From assembly GCA_017404505.1 (NCBI GenBank), contig JAFRCE010000026.1:115262-179261 (forward strand): a stretch of DNA of 64,000 nt, in the 5' to 3' direction. Source of the DNA: Solobacterium sp. (GTDB lineage Bacteria; Bacillota_I; Bacilli_A; Erysipelotrichales; Erysipelotrichaceae). Below, in pieces: positions 7,707 through 14,944 of the stretch. Each line of letters begins with the position of its first letter. Within the stretch, counting starts at the first letter, position 1. The notes under the pieces are model-generated. The model did not search any database and had not been told where the DNA came from. It saw only the letters and a program-made list of their open reading frames with translations. The translations under genes were made by a program, and so were the position numbers.

Positions 7707-8354
7707 ATGCTGAAAGAATACCTGCTGGGTGAACTGCAGAAAGACTATACACTGCAGAAAAGAGATCTAGGCGATTATGCGAAGATCAACAAGTTTATTC
7801 TTGGTTTTGAAAACGAAGCGTGGCATGTGGAAGGGGTCGGCAACCTGTTTTCCCTGAAGATGAAAACGCTGTTCGGACTGATGGAGATGGAGACGCTGGT
7901 TCTCAGTCCCGAGGAAAAGGATCTTTCCTTCCTCAGCTGTGATGCCATTCACGCGGGCGGCACTGATACCGTGATCATGGAAATGGACCGTTCAGCCCTG
8001 CATGAGGAAGACCTCTCGGCGTTTGAGCCGCTGAAGGAAAAATACGCCTATCTGGAAGATTATCAGGCGGAACCGCGCTGGTATGACAGCTTCCATCTTT
8101 CTTCCACGATATGCAAGAAGGGGAAGAAGCAGACGGAAGACCTGACGAAGTTCGGCCGTGAATACATCGACACCTACCTCAGGGTCCTGAAGGAAGCGGC
8201 GCCATGTGATCCCAAGGCCAAGCGGGAAGCCACGGCGGCCTATGCCCAGCGCCTGATCAAAGAAGGCGGGGTGGCCGTGGACGGCATGACAAAGATGATC
8301 GGCGCCAACCGGACCGAGAAGCTGGTTGCTGAATACATGTTCCATATCCGCTGA
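7707..8354 (+). CDS. Conserved hypothetical protein, 215 aa
   Basis: I do not recognise this protein with confidence. It has no signal peptide or membrane segment, so it should be cytoplasmic. The central part (about residues 45-100: LFSLKMKTLFGLMEMETLVLSP, then FLSCDAIHAGGTDTVIMEMD) and the Cys/Lys-rich stretch ICKKGKKQTEDLTKFGREYIDTYLRVLKEA near 130-165 loosely recall the order of segments in ferredoxin-dependent bilin reductases. This is only an impression. The start has AAGGAGATGA nine bases upstream. It is a one-gene unit with its own promoter and a terminator, placed between tRNAs and surE. Confidence 0.6.
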   Translation: MLKEYLLGELQKDYTLQKRDLGDYAKINKFILGFENEAWHVEGVGNLFSLKMKTLFGLMEMETLVLSPEEKDLSFLSCDAIHAGGTDTVIMEMDRSALHEEDLSAFEPLKEKYAYLEDYQAEPRWYDSFHLSSTICKKGKKQTEDLTKFGREYIDTYLRVLKEAAPCDPKAKREATAAYAQRLIKEGGVAVDGMTKMIGANRTEKLVAEYMFHIR

Positions 8355-8358
8355 GCAG

Positions 8359-8386
8359 AACACCGCAGATGCGGTGTTTTTCTTTG
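8359..8386 (+). terminator. Terminator after the 7707 gene
   Basis: AACACCGC (8359-8366) - AGAT - GCGGTGTT (8371-8378) with a following T-rich tract. Confidence 0.9.
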
Positions 8387-8388
8387 CG

Positions 8389-8397
8389 TGTTATAAT
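8389..8397 (+). promoter_or_regulatory. Extended -10 promoter at the surE start codon
   Basis: TG-T-TATAAT ends only six bases before the surE ATG at 8404. The expected transcription start is at or next to the ATG, and no Shine-Dalgarno is present, so a leaderless mRNA is predicted. Confidence 0.55.
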
Positions 8398-8403
8398 CAT
8401 CGC

Positions 8404-9177
8404 ATGAAACTTCTGCTCAGCAACGATGACGGCATCGACGCCGAAGGACTGCAGGTTCTCGCCGATGCGCTGAAAAAAGAACATGACGTGTATATCGCCG
8501 CGCCAAGCGGCCAGCGCAGCGCCTACAGCCACTCCGTGACCTATTTTTATTCTGTCAATCACGCCTGCCGGAAAACCATTCCCGGCATCCGGGAAGCGTA
8601 CGCGATCGACGGAACACCGGCGGACTGTGTTTATTACGGCCTGTGCGGCCTGTTCGACGTCACCTTTGACGCGGTGATCTCCGGCATTAACAACGGCCGC
8701 AATCTGAGCAGCGACTGCGTTTATTCCGGGACAGTCGGGGCGGCGGCGGAAGGAACGCTGTCCTTTGTGCCGTCCATTGCCGTTTCCCTCTGCGGCCGCG
8801 ATCTGGTCCATTATGAAACCGCCGCGAAGGTGCTGAAGACCATTCTTCCTGCTTTTCTGGAAGATCCCCGCCGGCTTGACTATATGCTGAATGTCAACGT
8901 GCCTGATCTGCCGTATGAGGAACTGAAGGGATTCAAAGCAGCGATTTTTGACACACCGGTGGATTACCGGCGGCCGATTACGAAGGAGATGGTTGACGCC
9001 GACACCCTGAGACTGTCGATGGAAACACCGGCGCCGAAAAAATATGAATCCATCAGACTTCCGTCCGGTGACAGCGGTGCGGTCAGTGAAGGCTACGTTG
9101 CCCTGACACCGCTGTGGTTTGACATGGTCAGAAATGACTGTCTTGACAATGTCAGGAAGATGGAGATGCTTTTCTGA
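8404..9177 (+). CDS. surE: 5'/3'-nucleotidase SurE
   Basis: The 257-residue protein is a metal-dependent phosphatase that dephosphorylates nucleoside monophosphates. The family signature is clear: LLLSNDDGIDAEG at the N-terminus (Asp-Asp metal ligands), APSGQRSAYSHSVT, IDGTPADCVYYG and VISGINNGRNLSSDCVYSGTVGAAAEG. An in-frame extension to 8326 exists, but it overlaps the previous gene and terminator. The ATG at 8404 gives the exact family N-terminus MKLLLSNDDG. There is no Shine-Dalgarno, and a perfect -10 element lies right upstream. Confidence 0.94.
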   Translation: MKLLLSNDDGIDAEGLQVLADALKKEHDVYIAAPSGQRSAYSHSVTYFYSVNHACRKTIPGIREAYAIDGTPADCVYYGLCGLFDVTFDAVISGINNGRNLSSDCVYSGTVGAAAEGTLSFVPSIAVSLCGRDLVHYETAAKVLKTILPAFLEDPRRLDYMLNVNVPDLPYEELKGFKAAIFDTPVDYRRPITKEMVDADTLRLSMETPAPKKYESIRLPSGDSGAVSEGYVALTPLWFDMVRNDCLDNVRKMEMLF

Positions 9178-9192
9178 ACAGCATCTTTTTTC
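9164..9192 (+). terminator. Terminator overlapping the end of surE
   Basis: AGATGC (9164-9169) pairs with GCATCT (9181-9186) and is followed by TTTTTTC. The stem includes the last codons and the stop of surE. Confidence 0.7.
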
Positions 9193-9212
9193 TTTTTGAA
9201 ACAGGTTCGTCA

Positions 9213-9221
9213 TGTTATGAT
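9213..9221 (+). promoter_or_regulatory. Extended -10 promoter of the nptA leader
   Basis: TG-T-TATGAT (9213-9221), with TTGAAA at 9196-9201 as a closely spaced -35. The predicted start near 9228 coincides with the 5' end of the structured leader. Confidence 0.5.
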
Positions 9222-9228
9222 AAGCATA

Positions 9229-9390
9229 ATGAGGGAGTAACAGCCTGCCGGAAGAACAGGCAGGGGCAGATCGTCATCACGATAGAGATATCCGGTCTGT
9301 CTTAATTTGTAAGACTCATGTGCATCTGTTTTTGGCTGTGCATGGGGTGATACAGAAAACATGCGCAGTCTGAGAACTGCGTTTTTAACG
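9229..9390 (+). ncRNA. Riboswitch-like leader with terminator, possibly yybP-ykoY (Mn2+) type
   Basis: The 180-base leader of the Na/Pi cotransporter gene looks like an attenuator. Closing helix P1 can pair ATGAG (9229-9233) with CTCAT (9315-9319). It is followed inside by GGAGTA on the 5' side and preceded by AAGA on the 3' side, which resembles the GGGGAGUA/GAGA frame of yybP-ykoY. Inner hairpins are CCTGCC/GGCAGG (9244-9249 with 9259-9264) and ATCGT-CATC-ACGAT (9270-9283), inside CAGA/TCTG. An intrinsic terminator follows: CGCAGT (9364-9369)/ACTGCG (9376-9381) then TTTTT. TGTGCAT occurs twice (9319-9325, 9337-9343) and either copy can pair with ATGCGCA (9361-9367), opening the terminator. 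The class assignment is tentative. Confidence 0.6.
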
Positions 9391-9409
9391 CTCTTGGGGA
9401 GGAAAACAA

Positions 9410-11074
9410 ATGTCAATTGCTTCATTGAACTGGGGGATGATCCTGGGCGGCTTCGGACTGTTCATGTTCGGTATCAAGTTCATGGGAAACGGTCTGAAGG
9501 CGGTAGCGGGCGACAAGCTGCGTGACTACATCAACCGCTACACGTCAAATCCGATCTCCGCATTAATGATCGGTATCGTCATCACAATCATCATGCAGTC
9601 TTCATCGGCAACTTCAGCCATCACCATCGGTCTGGTCAGAGCCGGACTGATGACACTGGATCAGGCCGCCGGTATTATTCTCGGTGCGACGATCGGCACA
9701 ACCGTCACGTCGTTCCTGATTTCCATCAACATTGAAAAATATGCGATGTTCATCATTTTCTTCGGAACATTGCTGATCTGCTTCTTCAAAAAGCAGAAAA
9801 CGATCTACATGGGCGAAGTCATTCTCGGCTTCGGTCTGATCTTCTTCGGTATGTCCAGCATGGGTGACGCGCTCGCCGCCCTGAAGGAACTGCCGCAGTT
9901 TGAGGCGTTTGCCCTCAGCATGAGCAGCAATCCGGTCCTGGCGATGCTGGCCGGTGTTGGTCTGACGGCGCTGGTACAGTCCTCCGCCGCGACGATCGGT
10001 GTTGCCCAGAAACTGTATCAGGCCGGCGCGATCACGTTCTCCGCTTCGCTGCCGTTTATGTTCGGTGCCAATATCGGTACGACGATGACCGGTGTTCTGG
10101 CTGCCATCGGCGGCTCGACAGCCGGTAAGAGAACAGCCTGCCTGCATACGACCCTGAACGTGATCTCCACGTTCTTCGGTATGCTGCTGCTCGTTCCGTT
10201 TGCGAACTTCATTCAGAGTGTCTTCGGCGGCCTGAATCCGATGATGCAGATCGCCATGGCCAATATCGTTTTCAAGACAGTGACGACGCTGTGCTTCCTG
10301 CCGTTCACGAAACAGCTGGTGGCCCTGGCCAGAAAGATCATTCCCGGCGAGGAACCGGCGGAAGTCGAAGTCGACATCGACGAGATGGACGGCGAGATCG
10401 CCAATGTCCTGCCTTCCGCTGCTGTTGAAGCATCCCGTCAGGCCATTCTCAAACTGGTTGACGTCGTCCGTCTGAATCTGACCCAGACACTGGAATTCTT
10501 CCGGGCGAAGGGCGATGCCGAGGCCAAGGAAGAACTGGATAAGACGGAAGCGATTGCCAACCGCTTCGACCAGAAGATCACCGACTATCTGATCCGGCTT
10601 TCCAAGAAGCCGAATCTGACCCGCAAGGATACCGACGATGTCCGTTTCCAGCTTGACGCCGTCAAGAACTTCGAACGTGTCGGCGACCTTGATATCAACC
10701 TGGCGGAATTCTTCCTGATGGTCACGGAGAAGAAGGAAAGCTTCTCCGAGCAGGCGGAAAAGGATATCGAAGCCATGTTCACAGTGATGATCGACATGTT
10801 CGACCTGGCAGCCGAAGTGTTCGTGACCTGTGACGAAAACCAGTACCGGCAGCTGCAGGAAATGGAATCAAAGCTTGACCAGATGGAAATCGCTCTGCGG
10901 CATGACCATTTTGACCGTATGAGAGCCGGTATCTGCACCTCGATGGTCGCTGAATCGGTATTCAGTGACATCCTCGGTACTCTTGAACGTATGGGCGACC
11001 ACTGCTGCAACGTCGGCAAGGCGGCCATTACCGGCAAGACCAGCGACCTCAGCGACGACGAAGTCATTGCCTGA
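9410..11074 (+). CDS. Na+/phosphate cotransporter with C-terminal PhoU-like domain
   Basis: The 554-residue protein is a member of the Na/Pi cotransporter (NptA/YjbB) family. The N-terminal half (about 1-310) is membrane-embedded and contains two inverted repeats with the QSSSATSA motif: IIMQSSSATSAITIG near residue 63 and TALVQSSAATIGVAQ near 190. Residues about 340-545 are a cytoplasmic PhoU-like helical domain (RFDQKI, VRFQLDAVKNFERVGDLDINLAE, LERMGDHCCNVGKA). Known members move phosphate with sodium, and the PhoU part suggests feedback control. The start has GGGGAGG six to eight bases upstream and follows a riboswitch-like leader. Confidence 0.92.
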   Translation: MSIASLNWGMILGGFGLFMFGIKFMGNGLKAVAGDKLRDYINRYTSNPISALMIGIVITIIMQSSSATSAITIGLVRAGLMTLDQAAGIILGATIGTTVTSFLISINIEKYAMFIIFFGTLLICFFKKQKTIYMGEVILGFGLIFFGMSSMGDALAALKELPQFEAFALSMSSNPVLAMLAGVGLTALVQSSAATIGVAQKLYQAGAITFSASLPFMFGANIGTTMTGVLAAIGGSTAGKRTACLHTTLNVISTFFGMLLLVPFANFIQSVFGGLNPMMQIAMANIVFKTVTTLCFLPFTKQLVALARKIIPGEEPAEVEVDIDEMDGEIANVLPSAAVEASRQAILKLVDVVRLNLTQTLEFFRAKGDAEAKEELDKTEAIANRFDQKITDYLIRLSKKPNLTRKDTDDVRFQLDAVKNFERVGDLDINLAEFFLMVTEKKESFSEQAEKDIEAMFTVMIDMFDLAAEVFVTCDENQYRQLQEMESKLDQMEIALRHDHFDRMRAGICTSMVAESVFSDILGTLERMGDHCCNVGKAAITGKTSDLSDDEVIA

Positions 11075-11097
11075 ATCCGTTTCAAAGAAAAAAACAT

Positions 11098-11135
11098 GCG
11101 GTGAAAAACCCAGGGGGAATTCACCGCTTTTTCTT
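11098..11135 (+). terminator. Terminator after the Na/Pi cotransporter gene
   Basis: GCGGTGAA (11098-11105) pairs with TTCACCGC (11120-11127), followed by TTTTTC. Confidence 0.85.
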
Positions 11136-11176
11136 TGCGCGATGTTACAATGGGAAAGACAAAGGACAACAGAACA

Positions 11177-12334
11177 ATGAACAGAGAATATACAAAATGG
11201 GTGGCCTGCTGGGGCAATGCCACTTCCATCCGTGAGCAGACAGAACTGCGGTATACGAAGGACGTCACATTCCGCTATCCGCTTTTCATGTGCTTTGACG
11301 GCGGCGCGCTGCGCTTCCGTTTTTCCAACCTGACCGGAAACGATCCCGTATCGTTTACCGCCTGTGTGGCAAAGAGCTCCGGCCGGCGGACGGTCGATAC
11401 CGCGTCGTGCCGGGACATTCTGAAAGACGGAAAGAAGGAGATCGTCATTGCTCCGGGTGAGGAAACGGAAAGTGACATTCTGGAAATGGACGTCACGGCC
11501 GGCACATGGATCAGCGTGTCTCTGTATCTTTCCGGCTATACCGATATGAATGCCGGCGTGCTGATCACCGGACCGCTTTCCCGTGGCTACTACGGCTATG
11601 GCAATCAGATGTATGACGCTGATTTCGACGATGACCTGGCCCGCCATACCAACTGGTACTATTTCCTGAATACCGTCGATATCCTGACGGAGGAAAAGAA
11701 TCATGCCCTGATCTGCTACGGGGATTCCATCACCGCCCAGTCCTGGCCGGACTGGCTGACGAAACGGGCATGGGAGAACGGTTTCCATGACATTTCCATC
11801 ATCCGCCGGGCGGTCAGCGGCACCCGCATCCTCCGGGAGTATCAGTGCATCACCTATAAGGCCTACGGCATTAAAGGAGAAACACGCTTCCCGCTGGAGA
11901 TGAACACCGCTGGCGCGGATACTGTTCTGATCCAGCATGGCATCAACGATATCATTCATCCGGTCGGCACGGACGTGAACATTTTCCGGCCCTGGAGCGA
12001 TCTGCCCACTGTCGAAGACATGTGCCGCGGTTTTACGGACTATTACATCAGAGTTGCAAGGGAAAAGGGACTCTCTGTCTGGGGCGGCACCCTGATTCCG
12101 ATCTACGGCTGGCGCACCTATGAACCGTTCCGGGAAGACCTGAAGAACGGTTTCAATGACTGGCTGCGGACGACGGATCTTCTCGACGGATGCGTCGATT
12201 TCGACCTGGCAGTCCGTGATCCGGATCATCCGGCCGCTTTCCGGAAGGAATACAACAGCGGCGACAACCTGCATCCTTCCGAGGAAGGTTACAAAGCCAT
12301 GGCGGACGCCGTGCCGGAAGAACTGCTGAAATGA
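11177..12334 (+). CDS. SGNH/GDSL hydrolase family protein
   Basis: The 385-residue protein is probably an esterase acting on acylated carbohydrates. Residues about 1-170 form a beta-rich, jelly-roll-like N-terminal domain. The SGNH catalytic domain follows: block I ICYGDSITAQSW (Ser nucleophile), block II RRAVSGTRIL, block III IQHGINDI, and block V DNLHPSEEGY with the catalytic Asp-x-x-His. No signal peptide is seen, so it acts inside the cell unless exported otherwise. In-frame ATGs at 11135 and 11150 fall in the promoter (TG-T-TACAAT), so 11177 with AAGGA upstream is chosen. The stop overlaps the next gene by 4 bases. Confidence 0.85.
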   Translation: MNREYTKWVACWGNATSIREQTELRYTKDVTFRYPLFMCFDGGALRFRFSNLTGNDPVSFTACVAKSSGRRTVDTASCRDILKDGKKEIVIAPGEETESDILEMDVTAGTWISVSLYLSGYTDMNAGVLITGPLSRGYYGYGNQMYDADFDDDLARHTNWYYFLNTVDILTEEKNHALICYGDSITAQSWPDWLTKRAWENGFHDISIIRRAVSGTRILREYQCITYKAYGIKGETRFPLEMNTAGADTVLIQHGINDIIHPVGTDVNIFRPWSDLPTVEDMCRGFTDYYIRVAREKGLSVWGGTLIPIYGWRTYEPFREDLKNGFNDWLRTTDLLDGCVDFDLAVRDPDHPAAFRKEYNSGDNLHPSEEGYKAMADAVPEELLK

Positions 12335-12804
12335 GCGTTTTCTTTACGACGGAAGACCTTATTGTCCGCCGGTTTGAAGCCAGTGATGCGGCGGAATGTC
12401 TGACATGGCTGGCTGATCCGGACGTCATGCGGTATATCGAAGAACCGTTTGACGCGGAAACGTGTGAAGAATTTCTGCGCACGAACGCGCTGATTGAAGA
12501 ACCGCGTGTCTATGCCGTGGAACGGAAAACGGACAACCGTCTGATCGGCCATCTGATCTTTCATCCGTTCAATGACGATGACTATGAACTCGGCTGGATC
12601 CTCAGACGGGATGCCTGGCACCATGGCTATGCCGATCAGCTGACAAAGGGCGTCATCCGCCTGGCGGCAGTGAAGGGCATTGACAGCCTAATCATCGAAT
12701 GTGACAAAGATCAGAAAGCTTCCATTGCCATTGCCGAAAAGAACGGTTTTGTCCGGATCGGCAATGACAGTGATCTGCTGCAGTATCAGCGCAAACGGAA
12801 ATAA
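12331..12804 (+). CDS. GNAT family N-acetyltransferase (RimJ/RimL type)
   Basis: This 157-residue acetyltransferase starts with the typical LIVRRFEASDAAECLTWLADPDVMRYI segment. It has YELGWILRRDAWHHGYADQLTKGVI (acetyl-CoA binding region) and SLIIECDKDQKASIAIAEKNGF towards the end. RimL-type enzymes acetylate N-termini of proteins or small amines; the substrate here is unknown. The ATGA overlap with the SGNH hydrolase stop shows that both are co-translated, so they may act on related compounds. Confidence 0.88.
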   Translation: MSVFFTTEDLIVRRFEASDAAECLTWLADPDVMRYIEEPFDAETCEEFLRTNALIEEPRVYAVERKTDNRLIGHLIFHPFNDDDYELGWILRRDAWHHGYADQLTKGVIRLAAVKGIDSLIIECDKDQKASIAIAEKNGFVRIGNDSDLLQYQRKRK

Positions 12805-12817
12805 AGGAGATACATGT

Positions 12818-13618
12818 ATGGAAGAAAACCGCATTCTGCAGCTGTGCCGGAAAAGAAGAAGCGTACGCACGTTCGAAGACCGGCCGCTCAGCAAAGAACA
12901 GACAGATGAGATCAGACAGTTCATAGAAGCCATGGAAGAGCCGTTTCATGCCGGCGTATTCTTCCGCTTTCTGAACCGGGAAGAATACGGTCTTTCCGCA
13001 CCGGTGCTGAAAGGTGAACCCGCTTATATCACCATCTGCGCGAAGAAGGGTCCGTACGGCGACGTGGCGGCCGGCTATGCCGGCGAAAAGCTGATCCTGC
13101 ATCTCTGCGGCATGGGACTTGGCACCGTCTGGATCGGCGGCACGATGGATCGTGAGGCATTCACGAAGGCGTCCGCTCTGTCGGAAGACGAAATGATGGT
13201 CTGCATCACACCTGTCGGTGTGCCGGCGGCGAAAATGAGCCTGCGTGAGAACCTGATGCGCAAAGGCGTGAAAAGCGACCGGCGGTTTGCCATGCCGGCC
13301 ATTTTCCAGGAGGAAGACAGTTTGCATCCGGCTTTGCAGGATGCCCTGTATATCGCCGCTCTCGAGGCTGTGCGGCTCGCACCTTCAGCCGTCAACAAAC
13401 AGCCATGGCGCATCGTCCATGACAGTGAAGGCTTTCATTTCTATCTGGAGCGCAGTCTGAAGAAAACGGAAGAATGCGACATGCAGAGGGTGGACCTGGG
13501 AATTGCCCTGTATCAGTTCTGCGCGGGCCTGGAAGAAAAGAACCAAGATTTCCGGATCGTCATCGAACCGAAAGAACGGGAAGGTCTGGAATACATCGCT
13601 TCTGTAATTGCGGAATAA
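12818..13618 (+). CDS. Nitroreductase family protein (TM1586-like)
   Basis: The 266-residue flavoprotein-like protein starts with the nitroreductase hallmark CRKRRSVRTFEDRPLSKEQ. It contains GEKLILHLCGMGLGTVWIGGT and, in the second half, ALEAVRLAPSAVNKQPWRI, which matches the FMN-binding SWNxQPW region of the TM1586-like subgroup in which two half-domains make one fold. The substrate is unknown. The ATG at 12818 has AAAGGAG ten bases upstream and follows the GNAT gene by 13 bases, so it is probably the third gene of that operon. Confidence 0.83.
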   Translation: MEENRILQLCRKRRSVRTFEDRPLSKEQTDEIRQFIEAMEEPFHAGVFFRFLNREEYGLSAPVLKGEPAYITICAKKGPYGDVAAGYAGEKLILHLCGMGLGTVWIGGTMDREAFTKASALSEDEMMVCITPVGVPAAKMSLRENLMRKGVKSDRRFAMPAIFQEEDSLHPALQDALYIAALEAVRLAPSAVNKQPWRIVHDSEGFHFYLERSLKKTEECDMQRVDLGIALYQFCAGLEEKNQDFRIVIEPKEREGLEYIASVIAE

Positions 13619-13651
13619 GACAGGCATACTGCTGTATACCTGTCTGTTTTA
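13618..13651. terminator. Shared terminator between converging genes
   Basis: AGACAGG (13618-13624) pairs with CCTGTCT (13639-13645), with extra pairs ATAC/GTAT inside and TGTTTT on the plus-strand side. The minus-strand gene ends at 13649, so the hairpin lies at its 3' end too. Confidence 0.7.
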
Positions 13652-14803
13652 TAACTGACGGTACAGATCTTCCGGTCTGATACCGTTTTTCTTTGCTGTC
13701 CGGTTCCAGTTCGTGTTGGCAATGGAAATATACAGCCAGCGTGGAAAGTGATACGGTTCCGCCAGGAAGTCTTCCATCTTACGGCCGGCATCGATTGCTT
13801 CCTGAAGCCGCGTCATTCCTTCGGCGGCTGTTCTGGTCGGACCGAAGCGGAAGGGAAGATATTCCATCAGCGTGCCCAGTAGTTCACCGGCACTGACGCC
13901 GAGGCCGCCGCAGTAGGAAAAATCCATTTCAGCGCACCACTGCCGGACAGATGCGAACAGATTCACCAGCTGGCTGCTTTCGTACAGTCCCATATTCGCC
14001 AGAACATAGATCTTCTTTGAACCGCCCCGGTACGTATCCCGGAACGTTTCCAGAAGCCGGATGACCTGGGAAGGCAGACCGTCCACATACAACGGCATGC
14101 ACAGGACGATGGAAGGCACCTCAGCCAGGATCTTCATCAGTCCGTCTGGATCATGCAGATAATCCCTGAGGGCAATGATCTCCGTTTCGGTGGTCAGCTG
14201 CTCTGCCAGTTTCCCGGCGAGTTTTGCGGAATTGCCGTTGGCTGAGCGCATACTGCCGTTCAGAAGAACGACTTTTCCGAAAGAAGCCGCCCGCAGCAGC
14301 CGCGGATGCACCGGATCAGCCGGACGCTTTCGGAAGAGGACGTCTTTCACATGACCGCGGATATTGGCGCATACGGCATGGACATAACGGCGGGCGCTTT
14401 CTTTTTCTTCTTCGCTGAGGTCATGGCCGTAAAAAATGAATGTGAATGGTTTGTCTTCGTCATAGCGTTTCTGATGATGCGTTTCTCCTTCGATCACTTC
14501 AAACTGCGGCAGGACATAGCCAAGACAGCGGTCAAACACGTTCTTCACAAAACCGGAAAAACCGCTGTATGTATAACGGCTGATCACGACGACTTCACCG
14601 GCCTGATGAATCAGAGAACCCATATTCTCATATCCGTCTTTGATCACACAGCGGCCGGGATCTCTGTTCCAGCAGGAAAAACAGCCGATGCAGGGGTGGA
14701 TCGTGCCGCTGTCGGTGATGACGTTCCAGCCTTCATAATCAATTTGGATCCTGTCCCATTCATTCTGATCCAGATCATGAATCACCAGATTTTTCTGTAC
14801 CAT
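13649..14803 (-). CDS. Tandem-domain flavodoxin / NADPH-dependent FMN reductase family protein
   Basis: The 384-residue protein appears to hold two flavodoxin-like folds. The first (about 1-165) lacks the usual N-terminal beta-strand and flavin-phosphate loop and starts directly before CIGCFSCWNRDPGRCVIKDGYENM, a strong iron-sulfur-flavoprotein/FMN-reductase motif. The second (about 180-340) begins with the full strand-loop KVVLLNGSMRSANGNS, where FMN phosphate normally binds, and has MPLYVDGLPSQVIRLLE. The ATG at 14803 has AAAGGA upstream on the minus strand. The partner donor and substrate are unknown. Confidence 0.78.
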   Translation of the reverse strand: MVQKNLVIHDLDQNEWDRIQIDYEGWNVITDSGTIHPCIGCFSCWNRDPGRCVIKDGYENMGSLIHQAGEVVVISRYTYSGFSGFVKNVFDRCLGYVLPQFEVIEGETHHQKRYDEDKPFTFIFYGHDLSEEEKESARRYVHAVCANIRGHVKDVLFRKRPADPVHPRLLRAASFGKVVLLNGSMRSANGNSAKLAGKLAEQLTTETEIIALRDYLHDPDGLMKILAEVPSIVLCMPLYVDGLPSQVIRLLETFRDTYRGGSKKIYVLANMGLYESSQLVNLFASVRQWCAEMDFSYCGGLGVSAGELLGTLMEYLPFRFGPTRTAAEGMTRLQEAIDAGRKMEDFLAEPYHFPRWLYISIANTNWNRTAKKNGIRPEDLYRQL

Positions 14804-14880
14804 ATGATCTGTATTCCTTTCCGCCGCCGGCAGCGGCATCTGTTAAGAAACATTATAAAGCCTGAAAGGGCGGACAGACA

Positions 14881-14918
14881 GAAAAAGGCATGTCCCGTGC
14901 GAACACGGGAAACATGCC
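14881..14918 (-). terminator. Terminator of htrA
   Basis: On the minus strand a long stem pairs 14904-14918 with 14887-14899 around a TTCG tetraloop and ends in TTTTTC. Confidence 0.9.
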
Positions 14919-14944
14919 CTTAAGATCCTCTTGATCGGAATGGA

